Below, one piece after another: positions 19,199 through 28,897 of a DNA stretch of 64,000 bases. Both the position numbers and the translations under genes were made by a program. The stretch lies in assembly GCA_018222405.1 (NCBI GenBank), contig JAAFAI010000007.1, positions 124,001-188,000 on the forward strand, given 5' to 3'. Positions within the stretch are counted from its first letter, which is position 1; every line of letters starts with the position of its first letter. The stretch is from Gammaproteobacteria bacterium. GTDB taxonomy: Bacteria > Pseudomonadota > Gammaproteobacteria > Enterobacterales > Alteromonadaceae. A model generated the notes under the pieces. It had not been told where the DNA came from, did no database searches, and saw only the letters and a program-made list of their open reading frames with translations.

Positions 19199-21262
19199 CT
19201 ACTCGGCCTTTGATTTCGGCTCGGTACGATAGCGCTCAAACCAGGCGAGGATATTGCCGACTTTCTGGATCAGCCGTGAGGGTTTTGAGGCAATGCCATG
19301 GGATGCCCCCGGCAGGCGCAGCATGGCCGAGTCTACTCCACGCAGTTTCAGGGCCTGATAAAACTGTTCAGACTCACTGATTGGCGTGCGGTAATCAGAC
19401 TCACCGGTAAGCAGCATGGTTGGTGTGGTTACGTTACCCACCAGAGATAACGGTGAGTGGGCCCATAAATGGTCCGGGATTTCCCAGGGCATACCCGGCA
19501 TCCAGTACTGGGTGAAGTAAGGGTAAGCGTCGGCCGTTAAGGCAAAGCTCATCCAGTTAATGACCGGCTTGGCAACCACGGCGGCGGCAAAACGGTCGGT
19601 CTTACCAATCGACCAGGCGGTTAAAACACCGCCACCAGAGCCACCGGTGATAAACAGGTTGTCGGTATCAATAAAGCCTTTGGCAATGACCCCATCTACT
19701 ACATCCATTAAATCGTTATAATCTTCTGACGGGTAGTTGTGATGGATTAAGTTGGCAAAATCTTCACCATATGAAGTGCTGCCGCGCGGGTTTGACCACA
19801 CTACCACATAGCCTTTGGCTGCCATTAACTGAATTTCGGCACTGAAGTTGGGGCCGTAGGCAGTGTGTGGGCCACCATGTATTTCCAGTATAAGTGGGTA
19901 TTTTTTGTCAGGATCAAAGTCTGGTGGGGTAATCACCCAGGCCTCAATCGGGCGTTCATCTACCGTAGAAGTCACTGTCATGGCTTCAATCGCCGGCATC
20001 TTAAGGTGACCTAACACATCCTCATTGAGTGTGGTTAACCGGGTTACTTTGCCGCGGCTTTCGCGGACAAACAAATCTGCCGGCGTCGAGCCATCGGAGC
20101 TGACAAAAGCCAGCGCGCCATTATCTGCCACTGCAAACTCACCTGAAGTATAGGGGCGGCCAAGAGACTGACCGCTTAAGGCGATGTTGAGCTTATCCAT
20201 ATCGCCGTCGAGTTCAACAGCGGCCACTTTGGTTTTTCCGGCATCCTGATAGCTGACGTACAACTCATCGCTGTCGTCGCCCCAGGCAAATTGTCCGGTG
20301 GTGCGGTCAAAAGATTCGGTAAGGTTGGTCAGCTTGCCGTCTTTCAAACGCATAACCCAAAGGTCGCTGCTCTGGAAGCTTAACTTACGGTCGGTGGTGT
20401 GTTTAAACGCCAGATATTTGCCGTCAGGGCTTAGCTGCGGGCCACTTTCCGGGCCTTCAAGGCTGGTGATCTGGTTAAACGTTCCCGACGCAATATCCAG
20501 GGTGTAAATATCACTGCTCATCACTTCCATGGCGTAGTTGTCGCTGGGATTGGCAGAAAAGTACAATTGTTTGCCATCGTTTGAAAAGCTCAGATCGCCA
20601 TTGAGCGGGTAATCGGTAAACGTTAGCTGGCGAGGGGTACCGCCTTCTACCGGCAACAGATAAATCTGATTAAAGCCACCCGGCACATAGCCCGCACCAT
20701 CAGAGCGGTAGTTAAGGTCATCAATAAATTTACCGGTTTCTGCCCACCTGGCTCTGGCCGGTTTGGCTGGCATATCGGTAAACAAGGGCTTGTCTGCTTG
20801 CGGGGTAAACTGAGTAAATGCCAGCGATTTTCCGTCTGGTGACCAGACGACATTGCCCGGTGCGTAGCTCGTGTTGGTGAGCAGAGCGTCTTCACCACTG
20901 TCGAGGTAGCGTACGTACAGTTGTTGAGAGCCGGAGCGGTCAGACAGATAGGCCAGTTTGGTGCCGTCAGGAGAAAGCACCGGGCTGCGCACACTGGCAT
21001 GCTCAGCAATCAGCGGGCGATGCTGACCACTCTTTACCTCTACCTGCCATAAACTGATGTGCATTCGATCGTTCATAATATCGTTACTGCGACGCTCGTA
21101 AATGATGTGCTTACTATCGGGCGTAAACACTGGTGACGCTGCGTATTCCAGGGCAAACACGTCTTTGTAGTCGAAGGTGGTAGGCGCGCTGTCATCAGCC
21201 GCCGCGCTAGCTGATAAGCCCAGCATTACGCTGGCTGCCAGAGCTTTTATGGTGCTATTCAT
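19199..21262 (-). CDS. Exported S9 family prolyl oligopeptidase-like peptidase
   Basis: 687 aa. A signal peptide MNSTIKALAASVMLGLSASAAA targets it to the periplasm. Residues 30-420 form a TolB/WD-like beta-propeller with repeated SPDGK motifs. The C-terminal alpha/beta hydrolase has the nucleophile in FITGGSGGGVLTAW, the Asp in LLTGESDYRTP and the His in PGASHGIASKP. LILEIHGGPHTAYG marks the oxyanion side. Members (S9C, acylaminoacyl-peptidase and DPP-like) release dipeptides or acyl amino acids from short peptides. The Mpo1-like gene lies 25 bases upstream on the same strand, so the two may be co-transcribed. Confidence 0.92.
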   Translation of the reverse strand: MNSTIKALAASVMLGLSASAAADDSAPTTFDYKDVFALEYAASPVFTPDSKHIIYERRSNDIMNDRMHISLWQVEVKSGQHRPLIAEHASVRSPVLSPDGTKLAYLSDRSGSQQLYVRYLDSGEDALLTNTSYAPGNVVWSPDGKSLAFTQFTPQADKPLFTDMPAKPARARWAETGKFIDDLNYRSDGAGYVPGGFNQIYLLPVEGGTPRQLTFTDYPLNGDLSFSNDGKQLYFSANPSDNYAMEVMSSDIYTLDIASGTFNQITSLEGPESGPQLSPDGKYLAFKHTTDRKLSFQSSDLWVMRLKDGKLTNLTESFDRTTGQFAWGDDSDELYVSYQDAGKTKVAAVELDGDMDKLNIALSGQSLGRPYTSGEFAVADNGALAFVSSDGSTPADLFVRESRGKVTRLTTLNEDVLGHLKMPAIEAMTVTSTVDERPIEAWVITPPDFDPDKKYPLILEIHGGPHTAYGPNFSAEIQLMAAKGYVVVWSNPRGSTSYGEDFANLIHHNYPSEDYNDLMDVVDGVIAKGFIDTDNLFITGGSGGGVLTAWSIGKTDRFAAAVVAKPVINWMSFALTADAYPYFTQYWMPGMPWEIPDHLWAHSPLSLVGNVTTPTMLLTGESDYRTPISESEQFYQALKLRGVDSAMLRLPGASHGIASKPSRLIQKVGNILAWFERYRTEPKSKAE

Positions 21263-21287
21263 TATTGTTTTTCCTTGCTTACTGTCG

Positions 21288-21599
21288 TCAGAATTTTATC
21301 CTGCCCAGCAGGATATCTTTATACATGACCCAGTCTCCCATTAAGCTGTACAGGGGATAACGAAAGGTCGCAGGCTTGTTGTGCTCAAATTTAAAGTGGC
21401 CAAGCCAGGCAAAGCCATAACCGGCTACAGGTAGTAACCATAGCAGCATTAACTGCCCGGTAAATAAACTCAATATCAGCAGGGTGAGTACCAGCGTTGA
21501 ACCGATAAAATGCAGTCGCCGACAGGTTACATTCTGATGTTCACTCAGGTAGTACGGGTAAAATTCCCGGAATGAGGTAAAGCGTTTTGTTGTTGTCAT
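21288..21599 (-). CDS. Mpo1-like (DUF962) small membrane protein
   Basis: 103 aa with two hydrophobic segments (about residues 33-50 and 50-68). FREFYPYYLSEHQNVTCRRLHFIGS, GFAWLGHFKFEHNKPATF and GDWVMYKDILLG match the DUF962 family, including the conserved histidines. Yeast Mpo1 is an iron-dependent dioxygenase in fatty-acid alpha-oxidation; the bacterial role is not established. It lies upstream of the S9 peptidase gene. Confidence 0.85.
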   Translation of the reverse strand: MTTTKRFTSFREFYPYYLSEHQNVTCRRLHFIGSTLVLTLLILSLFTGQLMLLWLLPVAGYGFAWLGHFKFEHNKPATFRYPLYSLMGDWVMYKDILLGRIKF

Positions 21600-21720
21600 C
21601 TTATCGCCTTAGTAATTTGTCAGAGATAGTGTAGCATTTGTATTTTAAGGACTTGTAATTAAGGCCAGCGCGCCCATATTCATAAGCACAATCGAACCAA
21701 AGCAAACAGGCGAAATAAGC

Positions 21721-22581
21721 ATGCAGCAATTGATGTCGAACAACATCGTGGATCTAACGGTAGAGAACTTTCAGCAGATCATCCTGGAAGTGTCTAAAGA
21801 GAAAATCGTCTTAATCGACTTTTGGGCCGACGGCTATGAGCCTTGCAAAGAGCTATCGCCGATTCTTGAAAAAATTGCCGGTGATTATCCGGACACCCTG
21901 TTACTGGCCCGTGTTGACTGTGAGCGCGAGCAGCAGGTAGCCGCTCAGTTTGGCATTCGTAATCTGCCTACGGTAATGGTAGTTAAAGATGCACAGCCGG
22001 TAGATGGCTTTGCCGGTATGCAGCCGGAAATTGAAATTCGTGCCATGTTAGGTAAATACCTGCCCAGCCCGGAGGATGAATTCCTTGCTAAAGCCGCAGA
22101 GCTTATTGCCGGCGGTGATTACAGCGGCGCCTTCCCGATGGCGAAGCAAGCCTTTGAGATTAACCCGGACAACATCGATAGCAAATACCTTTATATTGAC
22201 TGCCTGATTGAAACCGGCGCGGTGCCGGCTGCCAGGGAATTGCTGGCAGAGATAAAGCTGGTGGATCAGGATCAGCGTTATCACACCCTGCAGGGCAAAG
22301 TGGAGCTGGCTGAACAGGCCGCCGATACGCCGGAGATCCGTGCGTTACAGGAACAGGCTGAAGCCAACCCGGACGATTTGCAGGTGAAAGTGGATTTAGC
22401 CGTAGCGCTGTATCAGGTACAGCGTTTTGAAGAAGCGCTGGAATTGCTTTATGGCGTATTGCTGAAAGACTTCGGCTTTGGCGAGGCAAAAAAGCTTATC
22501 CTCGATATTATCAATGCCCTGCCGGATGGTGACTCACTGAAGTCTGGTTACCGTCGTAAAGTATACAGCCTGATGTACTGA
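21721..22581 (+). CDS. cnoX: Thioredoxin-TPR chaperedoxin CnoX (YbbN)
   Basis: 286 aa, close to E. coli CnoX (284). The thioredoxin domain (about residues 1-115) has the active-site region FWADGYEPCKELSP: only the second cysteine is kept and the first is Tyr, as the E. coli protein also lacks the first cysteine. The C-terminal half (about 118-286) consists of TPR-like helices, for example AKAAELIAGGDYSGAFPMAKQAFEINP. In E. coli CnoX binds unfolding proteins under bleach stress and hands them to GroEL. The start could be the ATG at 21721 or 21733; neither has a strong ribosome site. Confidence 0.88.
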   Translation: MQQLMSNNIVDLTVENFQQIILEVSKEKIVLIDFWADGYEPCKELSPILEKIAGDYPDTLLLARVDCEREQQVAAQFGIRNLPTVMVVKDAQPVDGFAGMQPEIEIRAMLGKYLPSPEDEFLAKAAELIAGGDYSGAFPMAKQAFEINPDNIDSKYLYIDCLIETGAVPAARELLAEIKLVDQDQRYHTLQGKVELAEQAADTPEIRALQEQAEANPDDLQVKVDLAVALYQVQRFEEALELLYGVLLKDFGFGEAKKLILDIINALPDGDSLKSGYRRKVYSLMY

Positions 22582-22593
22582 TATATAAACTGC

Positions 22594-23010
22594 TCAGGGC
22601 TGATAGCCTTCATCCCTGAGCCACTTTATGGCGTCCAGATAGTTAGTGAAGTACTCACGTTTATAGGCTTTTAAAATCGGATCGTCCGATTTCATCTGCG
22701 GGTGAGTGCGTTCCAGCTGGGCATGCTTTATGTGGTTGGTATCCACCACATAGGCTGCTCTTTTTAAGCCATTGCGGATATTGTCGAAAATACCTTCCCG
22801 CACGATACCCTGGCACTCCGGTGTGCTCATCACCCAGCGTCGGCAATCGACAATGGCCGCCCAATTGCGCTGTTCAAACTGCCTGGCGATGGGCGCCATC
22901 TCATCATTCAGCATATTTGCCATACCCACATCCCACGCTCCGGTGGCATATATCTCCAGTATGTTATTTGAAACAGTCAGACTGTACTGACCGAGGTTGG
23001 GGAATAGCAT
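22594..23010 (-). CDS. Hypothetical protein with possible STAS/SpoIIAA-like fold
   Basis: 138 aa, no signal peptide or membrane segment. The pattern of an N-terminal beta strand pair (YSLTVSNNILEIYATGAWD), a helix (GMANMLNDEMAPIARQF) and a second strand with VDCRRWVM resembles SpoIIAA-like proteins. The family match is by eye only. It converges with cnoX, with 12 bases between the stops. I can assign no function. Confidence 0.7.
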   Translation of the reverse strand: MLFPNLGQYSLTVSNNILEIYATGAWDVGMANMLNDEMAPIARQFEQRNWAAIVDCRRWVMSTPECQGIVREGIFDNIRNGLKRAAYVVDTNHIKHAQLERTHPQMKSDDPILKAYKREYFTNYLDAIKWLRDEGYQP

Positions 23011-23117
23011 GTTCTGTGCTTGGTGATTAGTTGTACTTAATTATAGCCCGCCCGGCGTCGCATGCGGTGAATTATTTGCTATAGTGCGGGACAATCACAC
23101 GCATTTTTGAGACAAGT

Positions 23118-23306
23118 ATGCCAAATTGGTTCTGGGCGGCGCTGGCAATGGTAATGATTGTGGAGGGTATCGGGCCCTTGCTTATTCCAAACCGCTGGCG
23201 GCAATATCTCAGGCAAGTAGCCGAATCTGAGCCAGGCCAGTTACGCCAGATTGGCGGCACCCTGGTGGTGATTGGCTCAGTTTGTTTATACTTTATAGTG
23301 AATTAG
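23118..23306 (+). CDS. DUF2065 small membrane protein (YjeT-like)
   Basis: 62 aa with two membrane helices (about residues 4-24 and 44-60). WAALAMVMIVEGIGPLLIPNRWR is the family signature. In E. coli yjeT lies between hflC and purA; here purA also follows, 113 bases downstream. The role is unknown. Confidence 0.85.
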   Translation: MPNWFWAALAMVMIVEGIGPLLIPNRWRQYLRQVAESEPGQLRQIGGTLVVIGSVCLYFIVN

Positions 23307-23407
23307 CGTTATACAGGCCAAATATTCACTGGTCAGCTGAATATTTGTGCATAAAACAGATGATCCAGTGGCCCTAATTTTGATAGAATCCACGCCTAAT
23401 TTTTTAA

Positions 23408-24718
<1,311 letters not shown>

Positions 24719-24733
24719 AAACGGTTAAAGATT

Positions 24734-24761
24734 AAAAACCCCGCCTTCGCGGGGTTTTTTT
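24734..24761 (+). terminator. Intrinsic terminator after purA
   Basis: AAAAACCCCGC-CTTC-GCGGGGTTTTTT with a tetraloop and T run, 15 bases after the purA stop. Confidence 0.93.
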
Positions 24762-24814
24762 ATTGCTGTGAAATAGTGCTAGTATGAACACATCGTACCT
24801 GCAGGAGTTGTTTC

Positions 24815-26197
24815 GTGAGTAGAGCACCGGGCGCCATCGTGTCAGTTTTTGAGCGTTTACAGCAGTCCTATGTGCTGGGCAAAACCAAAACCTATGCCTG
24901 GCGAAAAGCGCAACTGGAAGCCTTGCAGCGCATGCTCAGCGAAAACGAAGCGGCGTTTGTTGAGGCCCTTAATACCGATCTGGGTAAAAGCGAGGCGGAA
25001 GCCTTTACTACCGAAATTGGTTTTCTGCTAAGTGATATCCAGCACACTAAAAAACACCTGCGCCAATGGATGAAGGCCCGCAAGGTCAGCACGCCATTGG
25101 TGGCACAGCCGGCCCGCAGCTATTTGCAACCGGAGCCACTTGGCACTGTATTGATCATCGGTGCGTGGAATTACCCGGTACAGCTTACCCTGGCACCCTA
25201 TGTTGCAGCACTGGCCGCCGGAAATTGTGCGCTTCTCAAACCTTCTGAACTGGCACCGGCCAGTTCTGCACTGATGGCCAGCCTTATCCCTAAGTATCTG
25301 GATGGTGATGCGGTGGCGGTAGTCGAGGGCGATAAGGACGTTGCCGGTGAATTACTCTCGTTACCCTTTGAGCATATCTTTTATACCGGCGGTGAAGCCG
25401 TGGGTAAAATTGTCATGGCCGCAGCGGCGCAAAATCTGACGCCGGTCACACTTGAGCTGGGGGGCAAAAGCCCGTGTGTGGTAGACGCCAATACCGATAT
25501 CGCCACCACTGCGCGCCGAATCGTATGGGGCAAGTGGACCAACGCCGGTCAAACCTGTATCGCGCCGGATTATGTATTGGTTGAGCGCAGCTGTGCCGAC
25601 GCGCTCATCGACAAGCTCGGTAAGGAAATCACCCGCCAGTTTGGCAATCAGCCATTGCAAAGCAAGGATTACGGGCGCATTGTTAATGAGCGTCACTTAA
25701 CGCGTTTAAAGCAATATACCGAAGGGCATGAAATAGTGATTGGTGGCCAGGTCGATGAAGCGCAAATGAAGCTGGCACCCACGGTGATTTTAAATCCGGA
25801 TATCGATACGCCGGTCATGCAGGAAGAAATTTTCGGGCCGGTTTTGCCGGTTATTGAAGTCAGCAGCGTCAGCGAAGCTATTGATTTTATTAAGCGCAGG
25901 CACAAACCGCTGGCGGCGTATTTATTCAGCGAATCACAGAGTATTCAGCAGCAATTTGTTGATGAGGTCAGTGCCGGTAGTGTGTGTATCAATGACACCA
26001 TGATGTTTATGGCGAACCCGCAACTACCCTTCGGCGGAGTCGGGAATAGCGGTATAGGCCGCTACCATGGCAAGTTTGGTTTTGATACTTTCAGTCATCT
26101 CAAAAGTGTGATGAAACGCAGTTTCTGGTTTGATGTGGCTATTCGGTATGCGCCCTCAAGTGCCCGTAAGCGCTTTTTACTTAAAAAATTACTTTAG
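24815..26197 (+). CDS. Aldehyde dehydrogenase, class 3 / fatty aldehyde type
   Basis: 460 aa with a GTG start at 24815; GGAG at 24804-24807 is spaced seven bases from it. It has no N-terminal signal. NAD(P)-dependent oxidation of aldehydes is expected: GAWNYPVQLTLAPYV (cofactor and catalytic Asn, about residues 116-130), FYTGGEAVGK, LELGGKSP (general base Glu) and NAGQTCIAPDYV (nucleophile Cys). The short length and the hydrophobic-basic tail (RYAPSSARKRFLLKKLL) fit class 3 and fatty aldehyde dehydrogenases that associate with membranes. A glyoxalase-fold gene follows after 36 bases. Confidence 0.93.
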   Translation: MSRAPGAIVSVFERLQQSYVLGKTKTYAWRKAQLEALQRMLSENEAAFVEALNTDLGKSEAEAFTTEIGFLLSDIQHTKKHLRQWMKARKVSTPLVAQPARSYLQPEPLGTVLIIGAWNYPVQLTLAPYVAALAAGNCALLKPSELAPASSALMASLIPKYLDGDAVAVVEGDKDVAGELLSLPFEHIFYTGGEAVGKIVMAAAAQNLTPVTLELGGKSPCVVDANTDIATTARRIVWGKWTNAGQTCIAPDYVLVERSCADALIDKLGKEITRQFGNQPLQSKDYGRIVNERHLTRLKQYTEGHEIVIGGQVDEAQMKLAPTVILNPDIDTPVMQEEIFGPVLPVIEVSSVSEAIDFIKRRHKPLAAYLFSESQSIQQQFVDEVSAGSVCINDTMMFMANPQLPFGGVGNSGIGRYHGKFGFDTFSHLKSVMKRSFWFDVAIRYAPSSARKRFLLKKLL

Positions 26198-26233
26198 TTT
26201 AAATTCCATCAACGACGAAGGAGCCGTATCGTC

Positions 26234-26653
26234 ATGCCTCAACCTTTTCATTTAGCCATTCCGGTAGACAACCTGGATAAAGCCCGCGAATTTTATGGCG
26301 AGTTACTCGGCTGCAAACAAGGGCGCAGTGATACGCAGTGGATAGACTGGGATTTGGCCGGACATCAGTTGGTAACGCATCTGGTTAAGGCCATGCCGTC
26401 TGCGCCGGAATACAATGCCGTGGATGGTCACAGTGTACCGGTACCACATTTTGGTGTGGTGCTAACCATGGATGACTGGCGGGCGCTGGCTGATAAACTC
26501 ACTGCCGCTAACATGGCGTTTGTCATTAAGCCCTACGTGCGTTTTAAGGGGCAGGCTGGTGAACAGGCCACCATGTTTTTTATGGATCCGGCGGGCAATG
26601 CGTTGGAGTTCAAGGCATTTGCCGATATTAACCAATTGTTTGCGACAGATTAA
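26234..26653 (+). CDS. VOC (glyoxalase / bleomycin resistance fold) family protein
   Basis: 139 aa. HLAIPVDNLDKAREFYGELLGC is the classic start of the vicinal oxygen chelate fold. Likely metal ligands are His in PFHLAIPV, His in VPVPHFGVV and Glu in GNALEFKAF. FFMDPAGNALEF is conserved in this family. GGAG lies upstream of the ATG. The substrate cannot be told. Probable operon with the aldehyde dehydrogenase. Confidence 0.85.
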   Translation: MPQPFHLAIPVDNLDKAREFYGELLGCKQGRSDTQWIDWDLAGHQLVTHLVKAMPSAPEYNAVDGHSVPVPHFGVVLTMDDWRALADKLTAANMAFVIKPYVRFKGQAGEQATMFFMDPAGNALEFKAFADINQLFATD

Positions 26654-26815
26654 GCTTAGCTGGTGATAGCTAGCTCTATAATGCGAACTGATTGTTAATT
26701 ATGGCAATTTGTAATAATTTAAATAATGTAACCATGGCGCCAATGGGGCAGCCATGCCGTTGAACTACTTAGTTCCTCGGGTAAGAGTGACTTAGTTATA
26801 AACAGATAAATTAAC

Positions 26816-26844
26816 TCAGCACAACGCAACACGCGTTGCGCTGA
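26816..26844 (+). repeat. Strong hairpin upstream of a small membrane protein gene
   Basis: TCAGCACAACGC-AACAC-GCGTTGCGCTGA: two 12-base arms with one mismatch around a five-base loop, 36 bases before a GTG start. No T run follows on either strand, so it does not look like a terminator. The remaining 26654-26815 gap shows nothing I can assign. Confidence 0.6.
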
Positions 26845-26879
26845 ACCTATAACAACAATAATAACCGACAGGATTTATC

Positions 26880-27173
26880 GTGATTGAAGATGTCGTCGCC
26901 CAGGCTGGCAAAGGGTTTTTCAGGGGAATTGGGTTTCTTATTGCAGAGCTGCTGTTCTGGCGGTTGTGCTACATCGTTGGCTGGCCGGTGTGTAAAATCC
27001 TCACCCTTGGTCAGTACCCCAGAAGAGTTGAGCGCGAGCGGGCCATTTTTCGTCAGGAAAAAGCGCATACCGGTTTTACCTGCGCGGCTACCGGCTTAAT
27101 TATCCTGCTTGTATTATTGGTTATTTACTCCGGATACTGGCCCTCCAGCTTCCCGGCCATTATTTCTAAATAG
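26880..27173 (+). CDS. Hypothetical small membrane protein
   Basis: 97 aa with a GTG start; AGGA at 26870-26873 is well placed. Two hydrophobic segments (about residues 14-42 and 65-84) flank a basic stretch (PRRVERERAIFRQEKAH), suggesting two membrane helices with a cytoplasmic loop. I do not recognise the family. A strong hairpin lies upstream and an inverted repeat overlaps the stop codon. Confidence 0.65.
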   Translation: MIEDVVAQAGKGFFRGIGFLIAELLFWRLCYIVGWPVCKILTLGQYPRRVERERAIFRQEKAHTGFTCAATGLIILLVLLVIYSGYWPSSFPAIISK

Positions 27174-27197
27174 CCTGAAGCTGCTGGCCCCAGGCTA
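27171..27197. terminator. Possible bidirectional terminator
   Basis: TAGCCTG (27171-27177) and CAGGCTA (27191-27197) form a seven-base stem between the small membrane protein gene (+) and ggt (-). A T-rich tract follows only after a few bases, so strength is uncertain. Confidence 0.4.
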
Positions 27198-27207
27198 TTA
27201 CCGTTCT

Positions 27208-28893
27208 TTATTTTACTGACTGCACTACCGCTTTACCCCGTCCGCGGGCTTCGGAAGCGGCTGATAGTTTGCCGTTTTGTTGCATGATCAGGTGCAGATC
27301 GCCAAAATTACTCTCTTTTATGTTGTAGCCCATGTCTTGCAGCGTACTCAGTGTAGCCGGGTCGAACCCTTCATGTACGCGGATCTGATCCTCTGGCCAT
27401 AACTGGTGATGGAAACGAGGCAGATTTACTGCTTCTTCTGCACTTAAATCGTATAGCAGCGTGTTTAGAATCGACAGCGTCACCGAGGAAATAATCGTGG
27501 TTCCACCGGGTGAACCGGTCACCAGCTTAACCTGTCCGTCCTCGAGCACAATCGTCGGTGTCATGGATGAAAGCATTCGCTTGTAAGGCTCAATCGCGTT
27601 AGCTTCTCCGCCAATCGCGCCGAAGAAGTTTGGCACGCCGGGTTTGGCACTGAAGTCATCCATTTCGTCATTCAATAAAAAACCCGCGCCTTCAGCCACA
27701 ACTCCGGCACCAAAGCTCAGGTTTATGGTTGTGGTATTGGCTACCGCATTGCCCCATTGGTCAACAATAGAGAAATGGGTGGTATCCTCACTCTCGTGAA
27801 GTCCGGGTTTGATTTGTGGGGTAGCCGAAATAGCGGTCAGGTTAATTTCCCGCGCTCGCTCGGCGATATAGTCAGGCGCAATTAACTGCGGTTGTGGCAC
27901 TGCGAAAAAGTCCGGGTCGCCGAGATATTCAGCGCGGTCGGCAAACACTCGTTTACCTGCTTCACTCACCAGATGCAGGTAAGGTGCTGAATTATGTGCG
28001 GGTAACACATTTGTTCTGGTCACGTTGTCGACCATACCGAGCCATTGGGCCACCGCGATACCGCCGGAGCTGGGTGGTGGAGCTGTGACAACCTGATAGC
28101 CGCGCCAGTCAAAATTAACCGGTGTGCGCCATTGGGCGTGATAACGGGTTAAGTCTTCATGACTGATTAAGCCGCCGTTGGCCTGCATGTAGCTAACAAT
28201 ATGATCGGCCGTTTCACCCTCATAAAAACCGGCTGGGCCGTTATCCCGGATGCGACTTAGGGTGGCAGCGAGCTCTGGTTGCTTAAATAACACACCTGCT
28301 GTGGCGGCTTCACCAAAGTAGTCGGTAAAGTTAGTTTCAAGACCCCGTTTTTCAATGCGGTTAATGTAACGACTTACCCGGCCTGCCAGTTTTTCCGGCA
28401 CCTCAAAGCCCTCGCTGGCATAGGTTACGGCAGGTTGAACCAGGCGTTGCCAGGGTAATTTGCCGTATTTTTGATGGGCTGCCCACATACCGGCAACGGT
28501 GCCGGGAATACCTGAAGCTTTAGCACCAAACAATGAGTCGGTAGGGTGTACATCGCCATTGTCGTCGAGATACATATCACGGGAGGCCTCGGCAGGTGCC
28601 ATTTCCCGGTAATCGAGGAAATCGGCACTGCTATCCATATAAATGGTCATAAACCCGCCACCGCCGATATTGCCGGCCTCGGGGTAAGTTACCGCCAAAG
28701 CAAATTGTGCCGCGATGGCCGCGTCTACCGCATTACCGCCGTCCTGCATGACATCGAGTGCGACCTGTGCAGCGAATTTATCGGGCATGGCCACCGCATA
28801 CTCGGCAGTGCTTGCCGGCGCAGTCGTGACCTGTTCGGAGGACGAACAAGCGGTGAGAGAAATAATTAAGGCACTTATTAACAGATATCGCAT
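27208..28893 (-). CDS. ggt: Gamma-glutamyltransferase lipoprotein
   Basis: 561 aa. The lipoprotein signal MRYLLISALIISLTAC has a lipobox LTAC, so it should be lipid-anchored in the envelope. The N-terminal part shows GGNAVDAAIAAQFALAVTYPE and GGGGFMTIY of the family. The autocatalytic Thr that becomes the nucleophile is in DTTHFSIVDQWGN (about residue 379). SPGGTTIISSVTLSILN supplies the oxyanion glycines. The enzyme removes gamma-glutamyl groups, classically from glutathione. Only four bases separate it from the upstream antiporter gene, and both lie downstream of the amidase-beta-lactamase fusion, so here it may act on gamma-glutamyl links of peptidoglycan peptides. That link is inference. 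Confidence 0.93.
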   Translation of the reverse strand: MRYLLISALIISLTACSSSEQVTTAPASTAEYAVAMPDKFAAQVALDVMQDGGNAVDAAIAAQFALAVTYPEAGNIGGGGFMTIYMDSSADFLDYREMAPAEASRDMYLDDNGDVHPTDSLFGAKASGIPGTVAGMWAAHQKYGKLPWQRLVQPAVTYASEGFEVPEKLAGRVSRYINRIEKRGLETNFTDYFGEAATAGVLFKQPELAATLSRIRDNGPAGFYEGETADHIVSYMQANGGLISHEDLTRYHAQWRTPVNFDWRGYQVVTAPPPSSGGIAVAQWLGMVDNVTRTNVLPAHNSAPYLHLVSEAGKRVFADRAEYLGDPDFFAVPQPQLIAPDYIAERAREINLTAISATPQIKPGLHESEDTTHFSIVDQWGNAVANTTTINLSFGAGVVAEGAGFLLNDEMDDFSAKPGVPNFFGAIGGEANAIEPYKRMLSSMTPTIVLEDGQVKLVTGSPGGTTIISSVTLSILNTLLYDLSAEEAVNLPRFHHQLWPEDQIRVHEGFDPATLSTLQDMGYNIKESNFGDLHLIMQQNGKLSAASEARGRGKAVVQSVK

Positions 28894-28897
28894 GAAA

